Assembly (NCBI GenBank): GCA_947632615.1
Contig: CANRPW010000009.1
Coordinates: forward strand, 1-64,000
Length of the DNA: 64,000 bases
Origin: an uncultured Clostridia bacterium
GTDB taxonomy: Bacteria > Bacillota > Clostridia > Lachnospirales > CAG-274
Direction: 5' to 3'
Part shown: positions 53,223 through 61,743 of the stretch, in pieces
How the letters are laid out: the number at the start of each line of letters is the position of its first letter
How positions within the stretch are numbered: the stretch's first letter is position 1
Notes under the pieces: model-generated
Databases searched by the model: none
Seen by the model: only the letters and a program-made list of their open reading frames with translations
Told to the model about the DNA's origin: nothing
Position numbers and translations under genes: made by a program

Positions 53223-55001
53223 ATGAGAAGTATTCGTTGGAAATTGGTATTTATGTACCTAACATTAGTGTTTATAGTTATGCTTATAAGCGGTACATTT
53301 ATTATTTTAAGAATAAACAATCAGGAAATAAAAAATGCCGAGGACGAGCTTTCGGGGTGTGCGGAATATATAGAGGAACAGATAGTTGACAGATATGACG
53401 ACCCAAAGGATTTTCAGGAGGCATTCTTACAGCTTTTTATCACAAGCTCTTCCCTGAGAAATGTTCAGGCGAACATAATAGACAACAACGGCGAAACGAT
53501 AGCCTCTTCCACGGTGGACTCTTCAAGGCAGCTTATAACATATAATAATTCTGCCGTAATATCGGCTCTTGCGGGAAGTAAAGCCTTTGACGCCAATACA
53601 AAAAGCATTGACTCAAACTCTCAGGTGAAAAGATGGCTGTCTTATGCTTTGCCCGTAGTTGATAATGCCGGCGGCGTGGAATATGTAATATATGTTCAGA
53701 TGGATGCATCGGGCATAACCTCAAGCCTTATGCAAACAGCCTCCACGATTTTTGTGTCTGTTTTGCTGGCGCTTTTGCTCACCTGTGTTATTGCGCTTAT
53801 TTTTGCAAATACCATCACAAGCCCAATAGCCCTTTTGACGAGAAAGGCAAACCAGCTGGCTAAGGGCAAGCTGAACAGCCGTATAAGCATTATGAGCAAT
53901 GACGAGATAGGTCAGCTTTCACGCAGCTTTAACCACATGGCAAGCGAGCTTAAAAAAACCGTCAGCGAAATGGAAAACGAAAACAGAAAGCTGGAAGTTC
54001 TTTTGCACAACATGACCGACGGCGTGCTTGCCTTTGACGAAAGAGGCTTCCTTATACATGCAAACAGCCTTTGCTATGAAATGCTGGATATTGACCAGTT
54101 TAAAATATCTCTTGACTGGTTTTTGAATAAGGTTGGGGTGGAACGCTCCGACCTGCTTGCCAATACCATAACGGAAGTCGTGGTAGAAGAACGCGGAAAA
54201 TATATAAATGTTGCCATAATACCTTATGAAAGCGAAAGAAATAACATTAACGGCGTTGTTGCCGTTCTTTCGGACATCACAAAGCACAGAGAGCTTGACG
54301 ATATGCGAAAGGAATTTGTGGCAAATGTTTCTCACGAAATCAGAACGCCCCTTACAACAATAAAAAGCTATGTTGAGACGCTTCTTGACGGAGCCATTGA
54401 AGATAAAGACACAGCCTACGATTTTCTTCACGTTATAGATGATGCAACAGACAGAATGTCACTGCTTGCAAGCGACCTTCTTGCACTTTCAAGACTTGAC
54501 ACAAACACCATCAGCTTTGATATGCAAAAGCTCAATTTGCGGCAGATAGCAGATAACTGTATCAAACAAAATATAATAACTGCCAAAAACAGCAACCACG
54601 ATATCAGGCTCATTCCGCCGTCAAAAAATGATTATTTTATATATGCCGATGAAGCAAGAATAAGCCAGATAATAAACAATATAATAGGCAATTCTATAAA
54701 ATACAGCGGAGACGGAGCCGACATAACACTGAAGCTTTCCAGCGGTAAGTCGAAGCACTATCTTGAGATAAGCGATAATGGCGTAGGCGTTGAAGAAAAA
54801 GAGCTTAAGAGAATATTTGAAAGGTTTTACCGCATAGACAAGGCAAGAAGCAGATCTATGGGAGGAAACGGCTTAGGACTCTCCATCGCAAAGGAGCTTA
54901 CGGAAGAAATGGGAGGAACGATCACTGCCTATTCTTCACCCGGCGAGGGCTTTACAATGATGCTTGCCTTCCCCAAATATAAAGGACAAAAAACAAAATA
55001 A
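53223..55001 (+). CDS. walK: WalK/YycG-type sensor histidine kinase
   Basis: A 592-residue membrane kinase: TM1 (about 8-28), an extracellular sensor, TM2 (about 175-198), HAMP, a PAS domain (NRKLEVLLHNMTDGVLAFDERG), the HisKA H-box VSHEIRTPLTTIKSY and an ATPase with N box NNIIGNSIKYS, G1 DNGVGV and G2 GNGLGLSI. It is the partner of the upstream WalR. Start ATG 53223 has AGGTG upstream; the frame runs back into the hairpin. Confidence 0.93.
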   Translation: MRSIRWKLVFMYLTLVFIVMLISGTFIILRINNQEIKNAEDELSGCAEYIEEQIVDRYDDPKDFQEAFLQLFITSSSLRNVQANIIDNNGETIASSTVDSSRQLITYNNSAVISALAGSKAFDANTKSIDSNSQVKRWLSYALPVVDNAGGVEYVIYVQMDASGITSSLMQTASTIFVSVLLALLLTCVIALIFANTITSPIALLTRKANQLAKGKLNSRISIMSNDEIGQLSRSFNHMASELKKTVSEMENENRKLEVLLHNMTDGVLAFDERGFLIHANSLCYEMLDIDQFKISLDWFLNKVGVERSDLLANTITEVVVEERGKYINVAIIPYESERNNINGVVAVLSDITKHRELDDMRKEFVANVSHEIRTPLTTIKSYVETLLDGAIEDKDTAYDFLHVIDDATDRMSLLASDLLALSRLDTNTISFDMQKLNLRQIADNCIKQNIITAKNSNHDIRLIPPSKNDYFIYADEARISQIINNIIGNSIKYSGDGADITLKLSSGKSKHYLEISDNGVGVEEKELKRIFERFYRIDKARSRSMGGNGLGLSIAKELTEEMGGTITAYSSPGEGFTMMLAFPKYKGQKTK

Positions 55002-55007
55002 AAATAT

Positions 55008-55046
55008 ATGCCGCAGACAGGAACTAACCCTATATGCGGCATTTTT
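55008..55046. terminator. Terminator between walK and the facing deacetylase gene
   Basis: Arms ATGCCGCA (55008-55015) and TGCGGCAT (55035-55042), then five T on the plus strand and an A/T-rich flank on the other, so it may serve both genes. Confidence 0.85.
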
Positions 55047-55061
55047 GTGTCAAAAAAATAT

Positions 55062-55892
55062 TTATGACGTAGTTTCTGTAGTCTCCTTTAAATATTGCCT
55101 GCCCTCGTGATCCATATAATAATCCCCTCTGAGCACAAGCTCGCTTATAGGCACAAGCTCATACCCCTTATCTTTAAGCCCCTTAATAATGGTGTCAAGG
55201 CAGTCCGGCGTATATTTGGTATCATTGTGAAACAAAATAATAGACCCCGGGCCCAAATGCTTGTGATTTAAGACCTGATTTATCTCGTGCTCCGTCCCAT
55301 GCTCCTGCCAATCCAAGCTGTCGATGTCCCATTGTATAGCATAATAGCCACATTCTTTGGCGGCGGAGAGGACGGTAGAGTTGTATTCGCCGTAGGGTGG
55401 GCGGTATAGCTCCATGTCTATGCCTAAAAGGTCTTTTACCTTGTTGTGGGCTTTCATTATTTCCTCTTTGTTTTGCTCGAGAGAAAGCTGAGCGCCGTGG
55501 GGGTGGGTGGCAGAGTGATTGCCTATGTCGTGACCGCCCTCATACATCTTTTTGACCTCCTCGGGATATTTGTCCACCCAATATCCGCAAAGAAAAAATG
55601 TCGCCCGCACATCATTTTTTTCAAGTATGTCTAAAATAGTGTCAGTGTCGTCTGCTCCCCAGGCGGCATCGAAGGAGATGGCGATTTTGTTGTCGTTTCG
55701 GTTTACGCAGTAGATGGGGAGAGGCTTTTTGGCGACGGAAACGGGGACGGAGGGGGAGAGGGAGAGGGCTAATGGGCGAACGCCTAAAAAACCTGCCAGA
55801 CAGATGGCTGCAATGAGCAGAATATAGGTTAGGACAGGTTTTTTGGCGAGAGCTTTAAATAAATTTTTAAGTTTTGTTTTCATATGGAACAA
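55062..55892 (-). CDS. NodB-type polysaccharide deacetylase, PdaA/PdaB-like
   Basis: A 276-residue exported deacetylase with an N-terminal membrane anchor (ILLIAAICLAGFLGV). The NodB motifs are SFDAAWGADD (metal Asp pair), GHDIGNHSATHPH (metal His), RPPYGEYN, and ILFHND late. It probably removes N-acetyl or related groups from peptidoglycan; FDAAWG is typical of sporulation-type enzymes. A 97%-identical fragment of its central and C-terminal region lies at 59925-60388. Confidence 0.94.
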   Translation of the reverse strand: MFHMKTKLKNLFKALAKKPVLTYILLIAAICLAGFLGVRPLALSLSPSVPVSVAKKPLPIYCVNRNDNKIAISFDAAWGADDTDTILDILEKNDVRATFFLCGYWVDKYPEEVKKMYEGGHDIGNHSATHPHGAQLSLEQNKEEIMKAHNKVKDLLGIDMELYRPPYGEYNSTVLSAAKECGYYAIQWDIDSLDWQEHGTEHEINQVLNHKHLGPGSIILFHNDTKYTPDCLDTIIKGLKDKGYELVPISELVLRGDYYMDHEGRQYLKETTETTS

Positions 55893-56486
55893 CTCCTGTT
55901 TTTATTATAATAGTATTCTTGGTAAATATTATATATTTCTTTATTTTGTAAAAAGTGTTTTTTGCAAGCTCAGGGATCTATGGGGTGATATAGTATGAAT
56001 TACAGATTGGTTTAAGCTTATTTATATAAATAGAAGAAACAACAAAACAAAATAAATTAATTTTATACACAACTTTAATATTCATAAAAATTTTTATGGA
56101 TAAATAGGGTAAAATTTATAAAATATACTGTAAACTTAATTGACTTTATGTACAATTTATGCCAACAAAAAATCAAAAAATACCCCTTTTTGACAATTAT
56201 AAAAAGGGGTTTTCATTGGTGTGCCCCAAAACATATAAAATCAACGGGTCAATGAGAAGGGCGGCGTTTTCGGACACCCGGCGCTGCTTGGGGAAAATAT
56301 TTATATTAACTGGTGCAGATATAGCCGGAATGTGGTTAGTTCGGTTGTTTCGGCTTATCTGTTAATTTTATGGAAAGGGTAAATGAATAACCGGCTGCTT
56401 TTGCGGTTAAACACTTATTATCGGGGTGAAGAGAAGAATGTCATTAAAATTTTCTGCCCTGCGCCCTTCGGTCGGCGGACAGATTT
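55893..56486. other. 594-bp gene-free stretch with one hairpin
   Basis: Strongly A/T-rich up to about 56215, then mixed. The only structure is the stem CCCCTTTTT/AAAAAGGGG (56183-56209) followed by TTTTC, a possible intrinsic terminator with no gene in front. No ORF with a ribosome site and typical composition is present; 56220-56480 may be decayed coding sequence. Confidence 0.5.
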
Positions 56487-56924
56487 TTACGGATTGATGA
56501 TTGTTTTTTCTTTCATTTCAAAAAGAAGGTCGTCGCACTGTTGAAGGCTCAGCTTGTTTTTAAGGGCAAATATAATGATGCTGTCTCTTCTGTTCCGGGA
56601 ATAAAGCTCTCCTTCGCTGGCGATTTTAAGAAGTCTTTGGGCATCCTGCAATTCAAGACCCAAGCCGAATATAAGCTGAATAAGCTTGTCTCTCGAAGGA
56701 TTTTTCCTGACTCCCGAAAAAATCTGATAGCCGTATATGCTGTCAAGTTTTGAGCGTTTTATTGCTTCATTTTTGGAAATGTCATATTTTTCAAGAAGTC
56801 CCTCCAGATATTCCGAAAGGTCAGCCTCTATCATTTCATCAGCATTTTCCTCCAAATAGTCGCTTATATTTTCGTGATTTTCCAATATTTTCAAAAGCTC
56901 GTCTGTGGTTTTTTGAATATCCAT
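56487..56924 (-). CDS. XRE-like HTH protein divergent from the kinase
   Basis: A 145-residue protein. The middle (EAIKRSKLDSIYGYQIFSGVRKNPSRDKLIQLIFGLGLELQDAQRLLKIA) has the spacing of an XRE-type HTH, flanked by an acidic N-terminal region and a helical C-terminal tail. TAAGGAGG precedes the ATG. It starts 66 bp from the kinase gene, on the opposite strand. Whether it binds that shared promoter region or is a kinase substrate is open. Confidence 0.8.
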   Translation of the reverse strand: MDIQKTTDELLKILENHENISDYLEENADEMIEADLSEYLEGLLEKYDISKNEAIKRSKLDSIYGYQIFSGVRKNPSRDKLIQLIFGLGLELQDAQRLLKIASEGELYSRNRRDSIIIFALKNKLSLQQCDDLLFEMKEKTIINP

Positions 56925-56990
56925 ATTTACCGCCTCCTTAAATTATGATATAATATTAAAAGCAAAAAATCAATATGCAGGAGATAAAAA

Positions 56991-58055
56991 ATGACAATGT
57001 TTGCAGACCAATATGAGCTTGAACAGTATAAAGCGCTTGAAAATCTTGACAAAAAAGGAAATGTCAGCCTTGCAAAAGACATAAGAGACAACAGCCTTTG
57101 GGTAATAAAAAAAATATCCGAAAGCGCAGCCGAAATATACAGGCGCATCATAGGAATAAACTGTGAAAGTCTGCCCTATATAAGGGGTGTGCTGGGAGCA
57201 GACGGTAATTATTATGTGATAGAAAAGTATGTTGAGGGTACGGAGCTTATAAAAATTATAGAGGAAAAGAAAAGTTTGCCCGTACATATGGTTACATACA
57301 TAATGAAGGATATATGCGATGCCATGCACATACTCCATTCAAGAGGAATAATACACAGAGACATAACACCCTCAAATATAATAATAACAAATAAGGGCAA
57401 AGCCGTACTTATTGATATGGGCATATCCCGCATAAAAAAGAACAATGTCTCCCACGACACATTTGTGCTTGGCACAGCGGGCTATGCCGCTCCCGAACAG
57501 TTCGGCTTTGCTCAGACCGACGTTACGGCAGATATATACGCCTGCGGAGTTATAATGAATGTTATGCTTACGGGGAGGCTGCCCGCCGATGAAAAATACA
57601 GCGGCAAAATTGACTATATAATAAACCGCTGTATTAGTTTAGACCCTAAAGAGCGCTATCTCTCGGCAGGAGAGCTTAAAAGAGCCCTCATACGCTCCGA
57701 GGGCTTTATGGGCAGAGCCACAGACTGCCTGGGCAGGCTTCCGGGCTTCGGTGGCGGAGGCCTCGAAAGGTCTGCCGCTGTTCTTGTTTATACGGCAGCC
57801 GCTCTTTTTGCCGCTCTTGCCCTTCTGAGCCTTGCCCTTCTGGGAGATATGAAGGACTTTTTAATGTATGCCCTGTTATGCCTGTTTGTTGTTCTTCTTC
57901 CTTTTTTTATTGCGGGAAATTATCTGGGCTATATTGACAGAATATCTTTTCTGAAAAACCGCAGCAGAAGGTTCAGACAAGTTCTGTGTTATGCTCTTGC
58001 CTTCTGCGAATTTACTCTGAGCCTGTATTTTATACTCTATTTTTTTGACAAGTAA
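56991..58055 (+). CDS. Membrane-anchored Hanks-type Ser/Thr protein kinase
   Basis: A 354-residue kinase. The ATP Lys is K40 (VIKKI), the catalytic loop is HRDITPSN (D124, N129), the metal loop is DMG (142-144) in place of DFG, and APE is at 167-169. A glycine-rich loop is not evident. After the kinase core come about four membrane helices (from residue 240). There is no PASTA domain, so it is not the usual PrkC. It is followed by a hydrophobic protein 11 bp later. Confidence 0.9.
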   Translation: MTMFADQYELEQYKALENLDKKGNVSLAKDIRDNSLWVIKKISESAAEIYRRIIGINCESLPYIRGVLGADGNYYVIEKYVEGTELIKIIEEKKSLPVHMVTYIMKDICDAMHILHSRGIIHRDITPSNIIITNKGKAVLIDMGISRIKKNNVSHDTFVLGTAGYAAPEQFGFAQTDVTADIYACGVIMNVMLTGRLPADEKYSGKIDYIINRCISLDPKERYLSAGELKRALIRSEGFMGRATDCLGRLPGFGGGGLERSAAVLVYTAAALFAALALLSLALLGDMKDFLMYALLCLFVVLLPFFIAGNYLGYIDRISFLKNRSRRFRQVLCYALAFCEFTLSLYFILYFFDK

Positions 58056-58066
58056 AGGAAATCGCC

Positions 58067-58594
58067 ATGCTTTATATTAAACGACTTTACGCCCTTTTTT
58101 CTTCTGCCTCAATGGTACTGTTCTGCTTTGCGCCCATCTGCAAGGACATCTATCTGACTTCGGCAAGACCCTTTTCTCTGTGGGAAATATTCGGCGCATA
58201 TATACTCCTTATACCCTTTATTGCCGTCCTCAATACCCTTTTTGACGGCCTTCTTTTTATGCGCTTTAAATTTAATTTCGTACTGGGAGAGCTTTGGTTT
58301 ATAATGCTTTTTTATATATACTGCCGCCTCGATGTATACGGCTTTACTCCACTATATATGAGTGCCCCTTTTTATATGGCATTTATACCCGCCATAATAA
58401 TTTCAGCTCTTGCCCTGAGTATAAGAGACTGCGACGGCTCAGGAATGTCCTGCATAACGAAATACGATTTTGTGTGGCTTATATTCTTTGGGGTTTTGGG
58501 AATTCTTACAATTATAAGATGTATAATTATGAAAAATGATATTTCCTCCCTTTATGCCTTTGACGACATAATTTCAAAGGCTGTTTTGGGATAA
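58067..58594 (+). CDS. Multi-pass membrane protein of unknown function
   Basis: A 175-residue protein with about five hydrophobic segments (about 8-25, 35-60, 70-90, 103-120 and 137-155). It starts 11 bp after the kinase, probably co-transcribed. It is a candidate partner or target of the kinase by position only; no family is recognised. Confidence 0.7.
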   Translation: MLYIKRLYALFSSASMVLFCFAPICKDIYLTSARPFSLWEIFGAYILLIPFIAVLNTLFDGLLFMRFKFNFVLGELWFIMLFYIYCRLDVYGFTPLYMSAPFYMAFIPAIIISALALSIRDCDGSGMSCITKYDFVWLIFFGVLGILTIIRCIIMKNDISSLYAFDDIISKAVLG

Positions 58595-58691
58595 AAAATT
58601 ATTTTACAATACCTTCCATATTATGCTGCAAGCATAGTACAATAAAAATTTTTTTTGGTAGAATAAAGAAAAAAACAGGGAGGTATTTTCT

Positions 58692-59405
58692 ATGAAAAAA
58701 ACTGTATCATTAATTTTAGGTTCATTACTTGCTTTAAGCCTGTGTTTTTCCGCTTATGCGGCAACGGATACAGGTGAAAGAATGGTAACAAAAGCAGAGC
58801 TTGAGGCTGCGGGTAAAGGCCCCGACTCCGTAAACTGGCGTTATCAGGAGGACTATCTTGCAAATAAGCCCATTCCCGAATCTATGCTTATATATAAGTC
58901 CAAAACAGCCCCCGCCGCTGCTCCCGCCGTTTCTGCCACAGGTGAAAAAATGGTAACCAAGTCAGAGCTTGAGGCTGCGGGTAAAGGCCCCGACTCTGTA
59001 AACTGGCGTTATCAGGAGGACTATCTTGCAAATAAGCCCATTCCCGAATCTATGCTTATATATAAGTCCAAAACAGCCGCTGCCGCTGCTCCCGCTGTTT
59101 CTTCCACAGGTGAAAAAATGGTAACCAAGTCAGAGCTTGAGGCTGCGGGTAAAGGCCCCGACTCCGTAAACTGGCGCTATCAGGAGGACTATCTTGCAAA
59201 TAAGCCCATTCCTGAGTCAGCACTTATTTACAAGCCCAAGGCTTCATCTTCATCATCTTCATCATCCAAATCAACCTATACGCCAAGCAGTAAGGGTCTT
59301 CTGGGAGATATTTTAAGTCCGATATCCGATCCTCTCACAAGTACGTTTGACGCTATATTCGGAAAAGGTGCGGCTGAAAACTATCTGAAATACGGTCATG
59401 TATAA
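58692..59405 (+). CDS. Secreted protein with three near-identical 56-residue repeats
   Basis: A 237-residue protein with a Sec signal peptide (cut after CFSAYA). Three tandem 168-bp units start at 58773, 58941 and 59109; each encodes GE(K/R)MVTKSELEAAGKGPD, then SVNWRYQEDYLANKPIPES and an Ala/Pro/Lys linker. A Ser-rich stretch and a C-terminal segment (GLLGDILSPISDPLTSTFDAIFGKG) follow. AGGGAGG precedes the ATG. The DNA units differ by only a few bases. The function is unknown. Confidence 0.9.
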   Translation: MKKTVSLILGSLLALSLCFSAYAATDTGERMVTKAELEAAGKGPDSVNWRYQEDYLANKPIPESMLIYKSKTAPAAAPAVSATGEKMVTKSELEAAGKGPDSVNWRYQEDYLANKPIPESMLIYKSKTAAAAAPAVSSTGEKMVTKSELEAAGKGPDSVNWRYQEDYLANKPIPESALIYKPKASSSSSSSSKSTYTPSSKGLLGDILSPISDPLTSTFDAIFGKGAAENYLKYGHV

Positions 59406-59411
59406 AAAAAT

Positions 59412-59648
59412 TTGTTTTTTCGGGATACTTCAAGGATAAAATATGTGTACTCTGCAAAGGTAAACTGCGGAATGTTTTTCGACACACTCCCCATCTTTAT
59501 GTACATATCGCCCCAAGTAGGAGAGCAGTCACGACCTTCGGCGGGTACTTATTTATCGGTTAAAAACTCATCCTTGGGTTTAGGTATACAGGACGCAAAG
59601 AAGCTTAACAGCATGTTGTCAAGACTGAGAGAGGCATATAACAGCTAA
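59412..59648 (+). CDS. Possible small ORF or gene fragment
   Basis: A 78-codon frame opening with TTG and no ribosome site. Its later part (MFFDTLPIFMYISPQVGEQ, then KNSSLGLGIQDAKKLNSMLSRL) looks protein-like and amphipathic at the end, and the next gene's ribosome site follows the stop directly. It could be the tail of a deleted gene. I could not recognise a family. Confidence 0.35.
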   Translation: MFFRDTSRIKYVYSAKVNCGMFFDTLPIFMYISPQVGEQSRPSAGTYLSVKNSSLGLGIQDAKKLNSMLSRLREAYNS

Positions 59649-59672
59649 GATAAGGAAAAAGGAGAAATAACA

Positions 59673-59858
59673 ATGGGAGCTATAGTAATTTTAGTATATG
59701 TTTTTATAGCATACTGGGCTGCAAAAAAGACAGTTTACAGAAGCAGAGTTATGATTGGAGATATTAACAGAATAAGGATACAGGTCATGACAGTGGGCCT
59801 TATTTTAGGTCCTTTACTGATACCTGTAGCTATTCTCAGGACTATTTTCAGGTTCTGA
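59673..59858 (+). CDS. Small membrane protein
   Basis: A 61-residue protein with two hydrophobic segments (about residues 2-17 and 37-57) separated by a basic loop. AAGGAG with 8 nt spacing precedes the ATG. It is the last gene of the accessory block following the kinase. Confidence 0.7.
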   Translation: MGAIVILVYVFIAYWAAKKTVYRSRVMIGDINRIRIQVMTVGLILGPLLIPVAILRTIFRF

Positions 59859-59912
59859 ATTCTGAAAAGGAATATTTCAAAAAATACGACTCCATATCAA
59901 AAAGTATATTTC

Positions 59913-59941
59913 AAAAGCCCTCCCTTAAGGGGAGGGCTTTT
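59913..59941. terminator. Terminator between the small membrane gene and the deacetylase fragment
   Basis: Perfect 12-bp arms AAAAGCCCTCCC (59913-59924) and GGGAGGGCTTTT (59930-59941), loop TTAAG. T-runs on both strands allow use in either direction. Confidence 0.85.
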
Positions 59942-60388
59942 CTGTTGCTTCTTCATTATTTTCTTCTTTCAGAAACTGCCTTCCCTCGTGATCCATATAA
60001 TAATCTCCCCTAAGTACAAGCTCGCTTATAGGCACAAGCTCATACCCCTTATCTTTAAGCCCCTTTATAATGGTGTCAAGGCAGTCCGGCGTATATTTGG
60101 TATCATTGTGAAACAAAATAATAGACCCCGAGCCCAAATGCTTGTGATTTAAGACCTGATTTATCTCGTGCTCCGTCCCATGCTCCTGCCAATCCAAGCT
60201 GTCAATGTTCCATTGTATAGCATAATAGCCACATTCTTTGGCGGCGGAGAGGACGGTAGAGTTGTATTCCCCGTAGGGTGGGCGGTATAGCTCCATGTCT
60301 ATGCCTAAAAGGTCTTTTACCTTGTTGTGGGCTTTCATTATTTCCTCTTTGTTTTGCCGGGGAAAAAGCTGAGCGCCGTGGGGGTGGG
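59925..60388 (-). pseudogene. Truncated second copy of the NodB deacetylase gene
   Basis: The frame from about 60388 to 59925 repeats residues of the deacetylase at 55062-55892 from the HPHGAQL motif to LKE with about 97% DNA identity, then has its own tail (EENNEEATEKPSP). Everything upstream of the HPHG motif, including the metal Asp pair, the signal anchor and a start codon, is missing. At 60389 the sequence changes abruptly to very A/T-rich DNA. It reads in the same orientation as the full gene. Confidence 0.88.
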
Positions 60389-60513
60389 AGGTTGTAAGAG
60401 AAGAAATAATAATATAATAAATAAAATAATTTTTTTAGCATAATATAATAATATATAGGCATAATACACTGAAATAATTTATATATTATTTTATGTTATT
60501 ATTGCAATATATA

Positions 60514-60543
60514 TTGACATCTTTTTTTGAAGCATAGTATAAT
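60514..60543 (+). promoter_or_regulatory. Promoter of the TIR gene
   Basis: TTGACA (60514-60519), an 18-bp spacer and TATAAT (60538-60543). The predicted start near 60550 leaves the ATG at 60560 without a leader, which favours the ATG at 60596. Confidence 0.75.
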
Positions 60544-60595
60544 ATAAGGAGATAATATTATGGATTATTTGTATAAATGTGGAAGGAAAATTAGT

Positions 60596-61642
60596 ATGAA
60601 AGTTTTTATTAGTTGGTTTGGTACACGAAGCAAAAAAGTTGCGGTAATTTTTCGTGATTGGCTTCCCACAGTAATTCAAGCTCTTGATCCATTTGTATCT
60701 TCAGAGGATATTGAGAAAGGTTCAAGGTGGAATACGGATATTGCCCAAGAATTAAAAGAGGCTAAATTTGGCTTAATATGTGTAACAAAAGATAATTTGA
60801 ATTCACCTTGGTTAAATTTTGAAGCCGGTGCTTTGTCAAAAACAATTGAAAATAGTTATGTTGCCCCAATTCTTTTTGATGTTAAACCTTCAGAATTAAC
60901 AGGCTCGCCAATATCACAATTTCAAGCAACTTCATTTTCTGAGGAAGATATGAAACGATTGGTAGAAACATTAAATACTGCAGCGGGAAATTGTCTTACG
61001 AATGCCAGATTAAATAAAGCCTTTGAATTATGTTACCCAGATTTAGAGAAAAGTCTAAATAACTTAAAAGAAGACCATTCAGAGCATAATGATGACAAAA
61101 GCACTGATGATTTGCAGTTAAATTCAGATATTCTTGAAGAACTGTTGGAAGTATCTCGTAATACACAAAGACTTCTTGGCAATACAGATACAAAAATATA
61201 TAATAATATTAATCAGCTGCAAAAAAGAATCGAAGATATTATTCCTAATATTGAAAAAAAGATTGATATTGGAAACAGGCGGATACTACGTAGGGGTAAT
61301 CCTGCATTAATGGAAGACATGATTTTTTATTTTCTTTATATAGATAGCGAATCAGATAATATTTTTCCATATAATATTTTGATAGTTCTTTCGTTTTATA
61401 AAGATGCTTTGCCTTGGTTATATGATGCAGACAGTGATTTAGTTAAAGTATTGGAATCAAAGGCTTCTGATGAAATTAAAGAAAAAGAAATAAACAAATT
61501 TAAAAGTATTATTGATTATACTTGTAGTAATCCCGCTGTTCGTGAAATGTTTGCTTATAGGAAAGATATTGTGATGCTGCTTAGAGAACTTCCATCTTAC
61601 TTCTCAAAAATATTAGACAAATTAAGAATAAAAATTGAATAA
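60596..61642 (+). CDS. TIR-domain protein with unknown C-terminal domain
   Basis: A 348-residue protein. Residues 1-135 are a TIR fold: MKVFISWFG (betaA), VSSEDIEKGSRWNTDIAQEL, KFGLICVTKDNL and SPWLNFEAGALSK, with E76 at the position of the NADase Glu. Residues 150-348 are helical, with a coiled-coil-like stretch (about 180-220), and match nothing I know. GGAAGG lies 9 nt before ATG 60596; an ATG at 60560 also has AAGGAG. Base composition is far more A/T-rich than the neighbours, suggesting recent transfer. Bacterial TIR proteins commonly act in anti-phage defence by NAD+ depletion; that role here is inference. Confidence 0.88.
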   Translation: MKVFISWFGTRSKKVAVIFRDWLPTVIQALDPFVSSEDIEKGSRWNTDIAQELKEAKFGLICVTKDNLNSPWLNFEAGALSKTIENSYVAPILFDVKPSELTGSPISQFQATSFSEEDMKRLVETLNTAAGNCLTNARLNKAFELCYPDLEKSLNNLKEDHSEHNDDKSTDDLQLNSDILEELLEVSRNTQRLLGNTDTKIYNNINQLQKRIEDIIPNIEKKIDIGNRRILRRGNPALMEDMIFYFLYIDSESDNIFPYNILIVLSFYKDALPWLYDADSDLVKVLESKASDEIKEKEINKFKSIIDYTCSNPAVREMFAYRKDIVMLLRELPSYFSKILDKLRIKIE

Positions 61643-61701
61643 TCTCATATGAAAAGTCAGTAAAAAAGTATAAATATTTAAAATTATTATAATTTTTAAC
61701 C

Positions 61702-61740
61702 GGTCGGTATACAGCAATTCAAACTGTATACCGACCTTTC
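61702..61740 (+). terminator. Terminator of the TIR gene
   Basis: Perfect 13-bp arms GGTCGGTATACAG (61702-61714) and complement (61724-61736), 9-nt loop, then TTTC. Confidence 0.8.
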
Positions 61741-61743
61741 TAT

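Noticed and set aside
56159-56365. A 68-codon frame in the 594-bp gap
   Set aside because: It crosses a terminator-like hairpin and has no ribosome site, typical composition or recognisable family.
58773-59235. CRISPR-like array
   Set aside because: The 168-bp units are contiguous coding repeats with no unique spacers between them.
55062-60388. Campbell-type integration of a circular element into the deacetylase gene
   Set aside because: That would leave one copy cut at each end. Here one copy is complete, and the other has a different tail and no N-terminal half.
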